Shown here: positions 9,103 through 20,032 of the stretch, piece after piece
How positions within the stretch are numbered: position 1 is the first letter of the stretch
Layout of the letters: every line of letters begins with the position of its first letter
DNA from: Azospirillum humicireducens
Lineage (GTDB): Bacteria > Pseudomonadota > Alphaproteobacteria > Azospirillales > Azospirillaceae
Direction of reading: 5' to 3'
NCBI RefSeq assembly: GCF_001639105.2
Contig: NZ_CP015285.1
Location: forward strand, 3,076,001 to 3,140,000
DNA: 64,000 nucleotides
Position numbers and translations under genes: made by a program
Notes under the pieces: generated by a model
What the model saw: only the letters and a program-made list of their open reading frames with translations
Told to the model about the DNA's origin: nothing
Databases searched by the model: none

Positions 9103-10206
9103 ATGTCGTCTTCCAAGCGCTCTTCCTTCGGTTCAACCCTCGCCGGCAAACTCGCCGGCCTCACCGTCGGCCTGCTGATCGCCGCCGGCTCCGCAGCCGC
9201 CCCGGCGATGGCGCAGGACAAGCCGACCATCGGCATCGCCATGCCGACCAAGTCGTCGGCGCGCTGGATCGACGACGGCAATAACATGGTCAAGTATTTC
9301 CAGGAAAAGGGATACAAGACCGACCTGCAATATGCAGAGGACGACATCCCCAACCAGCTGGCCCAGATCGAGAACATGGTCACCAAGAACGACAAGGTTC
9401 TGGTGATCGCCGCCATCGACGGGACGACGCTGACCGACGTGCTGCAGAAGGCCACGGAGCGTGGCGTGAAGGTCATCGCCTACGACCGGCTGATCCGCGG
9501 ATCCGCCAACGTCGATTACTACGCCACCTTCGACAACTTCCAGGTCGGCGTGCTCCAGGCCGCCTACATCGAGAAGGCTCTCGGCCTGAAGGAGGGCAAG
9601 GGTCCCTTCAACATCGAGCTGTTCGGCGGCTCCCCCGACGACAACAACGCCTATTTCTTCTACAATGGCGCCATGTCGGTGCTGCAGCCCTACATCGACA
9701 GCGGCAAGCTGAAGGTCGGCAGCGGCCAGGTCGGCATGGACAAGGTGTCGACCCTGCGCTGGGACGGCGCCGTCGCCCAGGCCCGCATGGACAATCTGCT
9801 GAGCGCCTACTACGGCAACAAGCGGGTGGACGCGGTGCTGTCGCCCTATGACGGTCTCAGCATCGGCATCATCTCGTCGCTGAAGGGCGTCGGCTACGGC
9901 TCGGCGGCGCAGCCGATGCCGGTCGTCACCGGCCAGGACGCCGAGGTGCAGTCGGTCAAGTCGATCCTGGCGGGCGAGCAGCGCTCGACCGTCTTCAAGG
10001 ACACCCGCGAACTGGCGAAGGTCACGGTGGGCATGGTCGACGACCTGCTGGCCGGCCGCACCCCGCAGGTCAACGACACCAAGACCTACGACAACGGCAA
10101 GAAGATCGTCCCCTCCTATCTGCTGAAGCCGGTCAGCGTCGACTCCACGAACTGGAAACAGGTCCTGGTCGACGGCGGCTACTACAAGGAATCGCAGATC
10201 AAGTGA
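9103..10206 (+). CDS. sbpA: Periplasmic aldose-binding protein, ChvE/SbpA type
   Basis: A 367-residue multiple-sugar binding protein with an N-terminal signal peptide (hydrophobic [21 protein letters not shown] cleavage). The mature sequence carries ChvE-family blocks: [19 protein letters not shown], the [15 protein letters not shown] segment, [34 protein letters not shown] and PVVTGQDAE. ChvE of Agrobacterium and SbpA of A. brasilense bind arabinose, galactose and related aldoses and also feed sugar signals into chemotaxis or virulence sensing. GGGGAGGA lies 8 nt before the ATG. It is first in the sbpA-gguA-gguB operon, 118 bp after the LysR gene. Confidence 0.93.
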   Translation: MSSSKRSSFGSTLAGKLAGLTVGLLIAAGSAAAPAMAQDKPTIGIAMPTKSSARWIDDGNNMVKYFQEKGYKTDLQYAEDDIPNQLAQIENMVTKNDKVLVIAAIDGTTLTDVLQKATERGVKVIAYDRLIRGSANVDYYATFDNFQVGVLQAAYIEKALGLKEGKGPFNIELFGGSPDDNNAYFFYNGAMSVLQPYIDSGKLKVGSGQVGMDKVSTLRWDGAVAQARMDNLLSAYYGNKRVDAVLSPYDGLSIGIISSLKGVGYGSAAQPMPVVTGQDAEVQSVKSILAGEQRSTVFKDTRELAKVTVGMVDDLLAGRTPQVNDTKTYDNGKKIVPSYLLKPVSVDSTNWKQVLVDGGYYKESQIK

Positions 10207-10210
10207 GTGA

Positions 10211-10256
10211 GCGGCGCTGGCGCGGATGCCCTCCGGCACTCCGCTCCAGCGCACCG
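10211..10256 (+). promoter_or_regulatory. Stem-loop between sbpA and gguA
   Basis: Immediately after the sbpA stop, GCGCTGG (10214-10220) pairs with CCAGCGC (10246-10252). The intervening bases fold further (TGCC with GGCA). Its position matches the stem-loop between ytfQ and ytfR, so it probably favours excess synthesis of the binding protein. Confidence 0.5.
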
Positions 10257-10290
10257 CCGGACCATGCAGGCGGGCGATCGGGGGTCATCC

Positions 10291-11861
<1,571 letters not shown>

Positions 11862-11865
<4 letters not shown>

Positions 11866-13061
11866 GCGCCGAATTGAATCTGCCCGCCGCCGCGCCGCGC
11901 CAGGCCTCCATGGCCAAGTTCCTGAAGAGCCACATGCGCGATTACGGCATGCTGATCTCGCTGCTGGCGATCGTGGCCTTCTTCCAATACATGACCAACG
12001 GCACGCTGCTGCAGCCGTTGAACCTGACCAACCTCGTCCTGCAGAACAGCTACATCGTCATCATGGCGCTGGGCATGCTGCTGGTGATCGTCGCCGGGCA
12101 CATCGATCTGTCGGTGGGCTCCATCGTCGGCTTCATCGGCGCGCTCGCGGCCATCCTGATGGTGCAGTTCCACCTGCATTTCATCCCGACCGCCATCCTC
12201 TGCCTGCTGGCCGGTGCGGCCATCGGCGCGGCGCAGGGGTACTGGGTCGCCTATTTCCGCATCCCGTCCTTCATCGTGACGCTGGCGGGCATGCTGGTGT
12301 TCCGCGGCCTCAGCCTCGCGCTGCTGGCCGGCCAGTCGGTCGGCCCCTTCCCGGTGGAGTTTCAGCGCCTCAGCTCCGGCTTCATCCCGGACGTCTTCGG
12401 CACGGCCGGCTTCCACACCACCACCTTCCTGCTGTGCCTGGTGACGCCGGCGGTCATCATCGGCCTCAGCGTCGCCGCCCGCATCCGCCGCCACCGCTTC
12501 GCCATCGAACAGGAGCCGCTGCCGCTGTTCCTGCTGAAGAGCGCCGGTCTGTTCGCGGTGGTCGCCTATATCGGCATGCTGCTCGCCTCCTACAAAGGGC
12601 TGCCGAACGTCCTGATCATCATGGCGCTGCTGATCGGCCTCTACGCCTTCGTCACCCGCGACACCACCATCGGCCGGCGCATCTATGCGCTGGGCGGCAA
12701 CGAGAAGGCCGCCAAGCTGTCGGGCATCGACACCCGCCGCCTGTCCTTCTACACCTTCGTCAACATGGGCGTGCTGGCGGCGCTGGCCGGCCTGATCTTC
12801 GCCGCCCGCCTCAACACCGCGACGCCGAAGGCCGGCGTCTCGTTCGAACTGGACGTGATCGCGGCCTGCTTCATCGGCGGCGCCTCCGCCTCCGGCGGCG
12901 TCGGGCGGGTGACGGGTGCGGTGATCGGCGCCTTCATCATGGGCGTGATGAACAACGGCATGTCGATCCTCGGCATCGGCATCGACTGGCAGCAGGTGAT
13001 CAAGGGTCTGGTGCTGCTCGCCGCCGTCTGCTTCGACGTCTACAACAAGGGCAAGGCCTGA
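11862..13061 (+). CDS. gguB: Sugar ABC transporter permease GguB
   Basis: Inner-membrane permease of the sbpA-gguAB importer, 399 residues with about ten hydrophobic segments and the family signature region [19 protein letters not shown] near residue 85. The late motif [16 protein letters not shown] is typical of ribose/xylose-type permeases. The four-base overlap with gguA makes them one translational unit. Agrobacterium has the same chvE-gguA-gguB order. araA follows after 48 bp, so sugar uptake and oxidation are probably co-transcribed. Confidence 0.93.
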
Positions 13062-13109
13062 CGGCGGTCCAGCACCGCCGCCGCCCTGTCCCCGACCGGA
13101 CATACAGCC

Positions 13110-14060
13110 ATGACGCTCCCCACCCTCGGCCTCGTCGGTCTGGGAAAGATCGCCCGCGACCAGCACATCCCGGCAATCGCCGCCACCGGCCTGTTCGAAC
13201 TGGCCGCCGTGGTCAGCCCGGACTGCGCCACTGCAGATGGTATAATGGGCGGCGTGCCGAGCTTCCGCTCCCAGGCGGAGATGCTGGCGGCCCTGCCCGG
13301 CCTGGATGCCGTGGCGCTCTGCACCCCGCCCGCCGTCCGCCACGGCCTGACGGTGGAGGCGTTGCGCGCCGGCTGCCATGTGCTGATCGAGAAGCCGCCC
13401 GCCGCCACCCTGTCGGAGCTTCACGATCTGGCGGCGGAGGCGGAGTCCGCCCGCTGCACGCTGTTCACCGCCTGGCATTCGCAGTTCAACCCGGCGGTGG
13501 AGGAGACCAGGCGCCGCTTGGCCGACGCGACCATCCGCAGCGTCGCCATCACCTGGAAGGAGGATGTGCGGCGCTGGCATCCGGGCCAGGACTGGATCTT
13601 CGCGGCGGGAGGCTTCGGCGTCTTCGATCCCGGCATCAACGCCCTGTCGATCCTGACCGACATCCTGCCGGCCCCGGTCTTCGTCCGCGCCGCCGACCTG
13701 CATGTGCCGGCCAACCGCGACACCCCCATCGCCGCGACGCTGGAGATGGGGGCCGCCCCCGGCTCCCGCATCGGCCGCATCACCGCCGACTTCGATTTCC
13801 TCCAGCAGGGCGAGCAGACCTGGTCCATCGTCATCGAGACGGCGGCCGGGCGCCTCGACCTCACCCATGGCGGCACCCGCCTGCTGGTGGACGGCGTGCC
13901 GGTGCTGGCCGAGCCCGACACCGAGTACCAGCGCATCTACCGCCACTTCCACCGGCTGGTGACGGACGGGGCGAGCGACGTGGATGGCCGCCCGCTGTCG
14001 CTGGTCGCCGACGCCTGCATGGTCGGCCGCTGGCACCGCACCGACTCCTTCGACTGGTAA
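13110..14060 (+). CDS. araA: L-arabinose 1-dehydrogenase (Gfo/Idh/MocA family)
   Basis: NAD(P)-dependent dehydrogenase, 316 residues, first step of the pathway (L-arabinose to L-arabino-gamma-lactone). The Rossmann fingerprint is GLVGLGKIARDQH at the N-terminus, the catalytic lysine lies in IEKPPAAT, and the block VRRWHPGQDWIF...FGVFDPGINALSI is shared with A. brasilense L-arabinose 1-dehydrogenase as I recall it. D-galactose is usually also accepted. It lies between the transporter and the arabonate dehydratase, in the pathway operon. Confidence 0.92.
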   Translation: MTLPTLGLVGLGKIARDQHIPAIAATGLFELAAVVSPDCATADGIMGGVPSFRSQAEMLAALPGLDAVALCTPPAVRHGLTVEALRAGCHVLIEKPPAATLSELHDLAAEAESARCTLFTAWHSQFNPAVEETRRRLADATIRSVAITWKEDVRRWHPGQDWIFAAGGFGVFDPGINALSILTDILPAPVFVRAADLHVPANRDTPIAATLEMGAAPGSRIGRITADFDFLQQGEQTWSIVIETAAGRLDLTHGGTRLLVDGVPVLAEPDTEYQRIYRHFHRLVTDGASDVDGRPLSLVADACMVGRWHRTDSFDW

Positions 14061-14135
14061 CGCCGCCGCAGCGACACACCCCCAACTCCGGCGCCGCCGA
14101 TCCGGCCCGCGCCCCAACCTGAAACCGGTGTCGAT

Positions 14136-15962
14136 ATGACCGAGACGAAGCCCCCCTTCCCCCCCAGCGCCGACGGTTCAGAGCGGCGGCTGCGCTCGCG
14201 CGCGTGGTTCGACAATCCTGCAAACCCCGACATGACCGCGCTGTATCTGGAGCGCTACCTGAATTTCGGCCTGACGCGGGAGGAGCTGCAGTCCGGCGCG
14301 CCCATCATCGGCATTGCCCAGACCGGATCCGACCTAAGCCCCTGCAACCGCCATCATCTGGTGCTGGCCGAACGGCTGCGCGAGGGCATCCGCACCGCCG
14401 GCGGCATCGCCATCGAGTTCCCCGTCCACCCGATCCAGGAGACCGGCAAGCGGCCGACCGCCTCCATCGACCGCAATCTCGCCTATCTCGGCCTCGTCGA
14501 GGTTCTGCACGGCTATCCGCTCGACGGCGTGGTGCTGACCATCGGCTGCGACAAGACCACGCCGGCCTGCCTCATGGCGGCGGCGACCGTCAACATCCCG
14601 GCCATCGCGCTCTCGGTCGGCCCGATGCTGAACGGCTGGTTCCGCGGCGAGCGCACCGGCTCGGGCACCATCGTGTGGAAGGCCCGCCAGATGATGGCGG
14701 CCGGCGAGATCGACTATCAGGGCTTCATCGAGCTGGTGGCCTCCTCGGCGCCCTCGACCGGATACTGCAACACCATGGGCACCGCATCGACCATGAATTC
14801 GCTGGCGGAGGTGCTGGGCATGCAGCTGCCCGGTTCCGCCGCGATCCCGGCCCCCTACCGCGAGCGCCAGCAGGCTGCCTACGAGACCGGCAAGCGCATC
14901 GTCGAGATGGTGCGCCAGGACATCAAGCCGTCCGACATCCTGACCCGCGACGCCTTCCTGAATGCCATCGTCGTCAACTCCGCCATCGGCGGTTCGACCA
15001 ACGCGCCGATCCACATCAACGCCATCGCCAAGCACATCGGCGTGCCGCTGACCGTCGACGACTGGCAGACCCACGGCCTGGGCGTCCCGCTTCTGGTCAA
15101 CCTGCAGCCGGCCGGCGAGTATCTGGGCGAGGATTTCCACCGCGCCGGCGGCGTGCCGGCCGTGGTGTCGCAGCTGATGCGCCAGGGCCTGATCCGCGAG
15201 GACGCGCCCAACGTCAACGGCCGCACCATCGGCGAGAACTGCCGCGACACCGAGATCCTCGATACCCGCGTCATCCATCCCATCGACGACCCGCTGAAGA
15301 TCAACGCCGGCTTCGTCGTGCTGCGCGGCACCCTGTTCAACGCCGCCATCATGAAGACCAGCGTGATTTCCGACGAGTTCCGCGAACGCTACCTGTCCAA
15401 CCCCAACGATCCGGAGGCGTTCGAGGGCAAGGTCGTCGTCTTCGATGGGCCGGAGGACTACCACCACCGCATCGACGACCCGTCGCTGGGCATCGACGCC
15501 TACACCATCCTGGTCATCCGCGGCGCCGGCCCCATCGGCTATCCGGGTGCTGCGGAGGTGGTGAACATGCGTCCCCCCGCCGACCTGATCCGCCGAGGCA
15601 TCCATTCCCTGCCCTGCATCGGCGACGGGCGGCAGTCCGGCACCTCGGGCTCCCCCTCCATCCTCAACGCCTCGCCGGAGGCGGCGGCCGGCGGCAACCT
15701 CGGCCTTCTGCGCAGCGGCGACCGCGTGCGCATCGACCTGCGCCGCGGCAGCGCCGACATCCTGCTCTCCGAAGCGGAGCTTGCCGACCGCAAGGCCGCG
15801 CTGGAGGCGGCCGGCGGCTACCCCGCCCCGCCGTCGCAGACCCCCTGGCAGGAGATCCAGCGCGGCATCGTCGACCAGCTGGATGAGGGCATGGTGCTGA
15901 AGCCGGCGGTCAAGTACCAGCGCGTCGCCCAGACGATGGGGATCCCGCGCGACAATCACTGA
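14136..15962 (+). CDS. araC: L-arabonate dehydratase (IlvD/Edd family)
   Basis: Iron-sulfur dehydratase, 608 residues, converting L-arabonate to L-2-keto-3-deoxyarabonate. The three cluster-ligand cysteines of the IlvD/Edd family are present in [22 protein letters not shown] and [16 protein letters not shown], the last region also holding the substrate-binding serine. Length fits sugar-acid dehydratases. No clear ribosome site precedes the ATG at 14136, but the N-terminal RSRAWFDNP block is typical of the family, which supports this start. It closes the plus-strand operon and is followed by a strong terminator. The symbol follows A. brasilense usage and is unrelated to the E. coli AraC regulator. 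Confidence 0.92.
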   Translation: MTETKPPFPPSADGSERRLRSRAWFDNPANPDMTALYLERYLNFGLTREELQSGAPIIGIAQTGSDLSPCNRHHLVLAERLREGIRTAGGIAIEFPVHPIQETGKRPTASIDRNLAYLGLVEVLHGYPLDGVVLTIGCDKTTPACLMAAATVNIPAIALSVGPMLNGWFRGERTGSGTIVWKARQMMAAGEIDYQGFIELVASSAPSTGYCNTMGTASTMNSLAEVLGMQLPGSAAIPAPYRERQQAAYETGKRIVEMVRQDIKPSDILTRDAFLNAIVVNSAIGGSTNAPIHINAIAKHIGVPLTVDDWQTHGLGVPLLVNLQPAGEYLGEDFHRAGGVPAVVSQLMRQGLIREDAPNVNGRTIGENCRDTEILDTRVIHPIDDPLKINAGFVVLRGTLFNAAIMKTSVISDEFRERYLSNPNDPEAFEGKVVVFDGPEDYHHRIDDPSLGIDAYTILVIRGAGPIGYPGAAEVVNMRPPADLIRRGIHSLPCIGDGRQSGTSGSPSILNASPEAAAGGNLGLLRSGDRVRIDLRRGSADILLSEAELADRKAALEAAGGYPAPPSQTPWQEIQRGIVDQLDEGMVLKPAVKYQRVAQTMGIPRDNH

Positions 15963-15984
15963 CGGCTGGGAGCTTTCGGGCGAA

Positions 15985-16024
15985 GTGCCGCCCTACTGCA
16001 GTGCCGGAGGGCGGCACCCCTTTT
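15985..16024 (+). terminator. Rho-independent terminator of the ara/ggu operon
   Basis: A perfect 10-bp stem (GTGCCGCCCT at 15985-15994, AGGGCGGCAC at 16008-16017) is followed by CCCTTTTC, 22 bp after the araC stop. Confidence 0.85.
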
Positions 16025-16091
16025 CAAACACAGAGCCAAAGCCGGAACCGACGCCGTTCCTCATGTCCGCGGCAGAGGGTCGAGAAGGCGA

Positions 16092-17774
16092 TTACAGATC
16101 GATGACGACCCCCGCATCTGCCTGACGCGATGGTCCACCGCCAAATCGGAGTCGCAGAGTCTCAGCCTTCTCCGCCCACTCATGCATGGCTCTATTACGC
16201 GCAACTGCCCCGTCGAATGCCTCGCGCAATTGCTTGAACAGGGCTTCCATCGCCTGAAGTTGAGGAAAATAGGTGACCATGAAATCGGGCGCGTCGATAT
16301 GCTCGAGAATGGCGGTACGCTGATCCTGCAAATCCTTTACGATAGCTTGGCGATCCTCTTCGAACTTCGCTTTCTTCTGCCAGTCCCGCAACATCGACCA
16401 GATTTCCAACGCGACGCCAATTCCCGCCAAGGCATTGTTAGCGAAACGCGCCGCCTTGATCGCACCATAGGGTTTGAATTTGAGCGAGGGCATTACCCAA
16501 TCACGGGCCTTCAGGATCATCGTGTTGTCGATCTTGACGTTGCCCTTGACCTTGTCGGCCACCTTGCCGAGCGTGTTCATCAATGCCGCTTCGCCCTGGT
16601 CGCTGGAGACGAAGTTTGCGCTCATGCTGACGATCTGCTGACTGATCGGTCCCAACTCCCGCGTAAAAGCGTTTTTGATTTCCGCGGTCACCACGACGCC
16701 ATCCGGCCCTATCTTGCGGTTGAAGAAATCCGCAAATTCGTCCATCCCGGTGTTGTTCGCCTCGACGATGAGATCGCCGAACAGGTCGACCACCTCTCGA
16801 CGGAGTGCCATCTGCGCCTCACCGGCCTCCCGCCGATAACGGGCAAGTCGCGGTTCCTCCTCCTTCGCCCTTCCGTCGGCGATGGCGGCCTCCTGCTCGG
16901 CCTCTTCCGCCGCCCGCCGCGCCGGAAGCAGCATTCGATCGGTCACGTCCCGCAGGATCGCGGCGCAGGTCTGGCGTTTCGCCTCCTCCGCTCCACCTAT
17001 GGCGTCGACCTTCTCCGCCGTGGCAAGGCGCAGATCCTCGATATGCGAGAGCCGCGCATATTCGTCGGGACGGTTGAGCCAGCTTTCCACGCCTTCATCG
17101 AATGGGTTGGCCGCGACGCCGACGATAGACAGGCTGCCCTCCTCTTCAGGGGTCAATTCAATCAGATCCCGCAAGCGGGATTTGATGTTCAATTTCTTGA
17201 TTTCCAGATTGCGTACATAGTCGGCATCGTCCTCGACATCGGCAACCATATCGAAGCGGCCAATAACGAAAACGGTTCGCGAAAGCAGTCCGAGTTCACG
17301 GAAAAGCCAGTTCAACTCGTCGCGATGGCTTTCCTTCAGAGGATTGGACGGGTTAAGGACGTACAGAACGAGATTGGCCTCGCTCACATATTTCCTGCTC
17401 AACTCCTTGTATTTTTCCGCCACGCCATCGCCGATATTTTTTTCCTTGAAGCCGAACAGGCCCGGCGTGTCGATCAGTTCCACCTCGTCGTTCGCATCAT
17501 AGACCGTAACGGCATTCGACGATTCGCTCTGGCTGATCTTCATGTCGCCGGGCACCATGCCCAGCCAAGCGGCGGCAAGCGACGTCTTGCCTTCCGAGAA
17601 ACCGCCAACCAGCGCAACCTTCAGCTTTCCAGCACCCGCGCCGCTGAGCGCGTCGAGCTTCTCTCTCAGATGCGGTGGAAGCGCGACGCCGAGCTTCTCG
17701 CCGGCATCGAGAAAAGTAAGAATATCCTTCACATCGGGCATATGGTTGGAAGCCATTCTCGGGAACCCTGACAT
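16092..17774 (-). CDS. Dynamin-like GTPase, LeoA-like
   Basis: A 560-residue large GTPase. The P-loop is GGFSEGKTS (about residues 57-65), a switch I serine/threonine region follows (SQSESSNAVTV) and G3 is DTPGLFG (102-108). The usual NKxD motif is replaced by something like GRFD. The helical remainder includes a charged region (about 300-330, rich in Ala/Glu) and a short hydrophobic stretch near residue 460. This matches the dynamin-like LeoA family, which occurs beside LeoB/LeoC or a fused LeoBC and is listed among predicted anti-phage dynamins. Start alternatives are 17774, 17756 and 17741; none has a strong ribosome site. It lies 55 bp downstream of the second GTPase, so they form an operon. 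Confidence 0.75.
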   Translation of the reverse strand: MSGFPRMASNHMPDVKDILTFLDAGEKLGVALPPHLREKLDALSGAGAGKLKVALVGGFSEGKTSLAAAWLGMVPGDMKISQSESSNAVTVYDANDEVELIDTPGLFGFKEKNIGDGVAEKYKELSRKYVSEANLVLYVLNPSNPLKESHRDELNWLFRELGLLSRTVFVIGRFDMVADVEDDADYVRNLEIKKLNIKSRLRDLIELTPEEEGSLSIVGVAANPFDEGVESWLNRPDEYARLSHIEDLRLATAEKVDAIGGAEEAKRQTCAAILRDVTDRMLLPARRAAEEAEQEAAIADGRAKEEEPRLARYRREAGEAQMALRREVVDLFGDLIVEANNTGMDEFADFFNRKIGPDGVVVTAEIKNAFTRELGPISQQIVSMSANFVSSDQGEAALMNTLGKVADKVKGNVKIDNTMILKARDWVMPSLKFKPYGAIKAARFANNALAGIGVALEIWSMLRDWQKKAKFEEDRQAIVKDLQDQRTAILEHIDAPDFMVTYFPQLQAMEALFKQLREAFDGAVARNRAMHEWAEKAETLRLRFGGGPSRQADAGVVIDL

Positions 17775-17829
17775 ATGATATGGGTTGGGCTAATTGAAGA
17801 CCGCAGGAACTTGTGATTTTTTAGCCTAA

Positions 17830-19548
17830 TCAGGAAGCGGATTCGGCATATTGGCAAATCCTAGAGGGATTTTGGGCAAGAGACTTCAAATCGCCGGCAG
17901 CGGCTCTTACGGAATTGGCTGCTGCCTCGAAATTCCTTTCCACAGACTGCAAAGGGTCGATTACGCCAAGAATGTGCGTCCGGAGATCGGTTTCGACCTT
18001 CTGCAAAGCCTGTTTCACATTCTCACGCAGTTTCGGTTTTATCTCATCGAGGTTCTTGTTCAATTCCTGTTTCTGTTGGCTCTTATGATAATCACTGTCG
18101 AAAAAATTCCAGATGCTGCGGATCGCACCCAGCAATATACCAAATCCCGCAATGATGGCAGCCACTCCGCCGGTCAGCAGGGTTGCCGCCGCCGCCGCTG
18201 TTGTCAGCCCGATCCAGTCTATGCCGCTGCTGGTATTGACCTCTACGGCATGCGAGAAAGACAGGGAAAAAATCTTACTGTTAAATGCGTTAACATCTTT
18301 GAGATATTTCTCAACAAGCCGAAGCGCTTCCTTGCACGACTTATATGCATTTTCTGCGGCGGCACGCACTTTGCTGTTGATTGTCTTGGCTAAACCGACT
18401 TGTTCTTCTGCTAATATCTCTTCAATTTTTTTCTTCAGCGCACTATCATCGCTCAAACCTTTGTCAATTTCCTCCAACATCTTCTTGCGCATATTCTTGA
18501 TGCAAATGTTCGTCACTTCATCGATCAGGCGGCTCACGGCTTTCGACGCATCGTCGGCGATCAATCCAAGCTCAGGGCCCAATTTCTTGAGCTGCTTTCT
18601 CAGCTCGTCGGCAGGTCTGCCGAATTGCGTCTCTGCCTCTTGCTCAAGATGATTAATAGCCTTCGCAATTGGAGGATGGAGTTTCCTGATATTGGCCTGC
18701 GCAATCTGATCCTGGGTTGGGACTTCCCGCTTCAGCAATGCTCCGAATTCCGCAATCCCGCTGAATGCCAACATCTCCTCTGCGTTCACCCTGTTGAGAA
18801 ACTTCTCCCGCTGAGGCGCGAAGCGGCTGTCGTATGGCAGTTCATCGGCAAGCGCGAGAAAACCGGGCAAAGCACTCAAAACAACATGACCTTGGTAGTG
18901 GTTACCCAAAACCTCACGCATTTTCCCGTCGAGCGAATTTTCCCCAATCGCAAGGCTTTGCGTCTCATCCTCGCTCACAATCGGATTGCTAATCTGACGG
19001 GGATTGGTAATTTTCTTGTTATAAACTGCCCAGACCTTGGCCTGCGGCTTAAGATGCCGCTTGATTTTTTCCAATGTTCCCGTTCGCCCTTTGTCGCCAC
19101 CGCTGCTCTGTGGCGGCCGGGCATCCGCCGTCACGTAGAAAACGATATGGGCCCGGTGAAGAGCGCTTTCGATTTCAGCCGCAACTTTTGCCTCGTTGCC
19201 CTCGATCCCCGGCACATCAAGCAGGTTGAAGCGGGCATCGTCACAGGAACATGGGTGACTGGCGGTATCGCGCGTATAGTCAGGCCGACCGTCCCCGATG
19301 GATTCGCCTGGCCTATCTCCATGAGAGCGAAACAAGAGCCGCAGCGCTTCAATCAAAGTCGATTTGCCAGCGTTGGTTTCGCCATAAAATGCAACGCTGG
19401 GATGGCTCCAGTCCAGATGCCTCCATATCTCCGCAATTTCACGCTTGAGCGGACCTTTGGCCTCTCCGATGATTACAGCGGCTGAATATGAAGGATCCTC
19501 CAATAGTTGATTATCGCGCTTATTATTTTTAATATTGAGCCAAAACAC
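17830..19548 (-). CDS. Dynamin-like GTPase with membrane segment, LeoBC-like
   Basis: A 572-residue GTPase with P-loop GETNAGKST (about 56-64) and G3 DVPGIEGNE (111-119). A helical region with many Lys/Glu follows (290-410), then one hydrophobic hairpin (about 440-475, alanine/leucine/glycine rich, ending in IRSIWNFF) that could be the membrane paddle, then another coiled region. The start is GTG, on an AT-rich leader. GC content is clearly lower than in neighbouring genes and many A/T-ending codons are used, a sign of recent transfer. The pairing with a LeoA-like gene suggests a bacterial dynamin system acting on membranes, possibly in phage defence. The function is inferred from family and arrangement only. 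Confidence 0.7.
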   Translation of the reverse strand: MFWLNIKNNKRDNQLLEDPSYSAAVIIGEAKGPLKREIAEIWRHLDWSHPSVAFYGETNAGKSTLIEALRLLFRSHGDRPGESIGDGRPDYTRDTASHPCSCDDARFNLLDVPGIEGNEAKVAAEIESALHRAHIVFYVTADARPPQSSGGDKGRTGTLEKIKRHLKPQAKVWAVYNKKITNPRQISNPIVSEDETQSLAIGENSLDGKMREVLGNHYQGHVVLSALPGFLALADELPYDSRFAPQREKFLNRVNAEEMLAFSGIAEFGALLKREVPTQDQIAQANIRKLHPPIAKAINHLEQEAETQFGRPADELRKQLKKLGPELGLIADDASKAVSRLIDEVTNICIKNMRKKMLEEIDKGLSDDSALKKKIEEILAEEQVGLAKTINSKVRAAAENAYKSCKEALRLVEKYLKDVNAFNSKIFSLSFSHAVEVNTSSGIDWIGLTTAAAAATLLTGGVAAIIAGFGILLGAIRSIWNFFDSDYHKSQQKQELNKNLDEIKPKLRENVKQALQKVETDLRTHILGVIDPLQSVERNFEAAANSVRAAAGDLKSLAQNPSRICQYAESAS

Positions 19549-20032
19549 CTATTCACCACTCGGTAAAAATGAATTTTTGGAAAGATTATATTTTTTTTAA
19601 TCCGCCTTCAAGGGTCTTTGCGATTGAAGATGGCGTTTCCCTATTCCCTACATTTAATTCGGGATTGCTTGGCCGCCCAGGCGACTGATGCCAAAGCCTC
19701 CATGGCGCCTTGAAATTGCCTTTCAAAGCAACCCTGTTCGCCGATGTCCCGCCAAAGCCGCGGAAATGATAAACAGGAGGTTGTTTCCTCAATGCCTCCA
19801 CGCATCCCAGCAATGCCCCACCATTTCGTGTGACTTTTTACGCGCGCCCTTGACGTGCGTCTCCCTTTGCCCACATAAGCGCATACCAAACATTCGATCC
19901 CAGCCGTCCGACGGCCGCCGTACAGGCGCCTCCGGCAGGGTTTCCTCCCGCCCCCGAGATCCGCATCGACGAGCGATGCACGCCTGTCCGGCAGCGTCGA
20001 ATGCCGGCCTAAGTGAGACGTACGACAGAGGC
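19549..20032 (-). promoter_or_regulatory. AT-rich leader and possible promoter of the dynamin pair; otherwise no gene
   Basis: The first ~90 bp upstream of the GTG start are unusually AT-rich. On the minus strand they contain a perfect TATAAT (plus-strand ATTATA at 19585-19590) with TTGAAG 15 bp upstream of it, a short but plausible promoter spacing. The rest of the 484-bp gap up to the RNase J-like gene has the usual GC content; the short frames in it show no recognisable protein. Confidence 0.4.
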
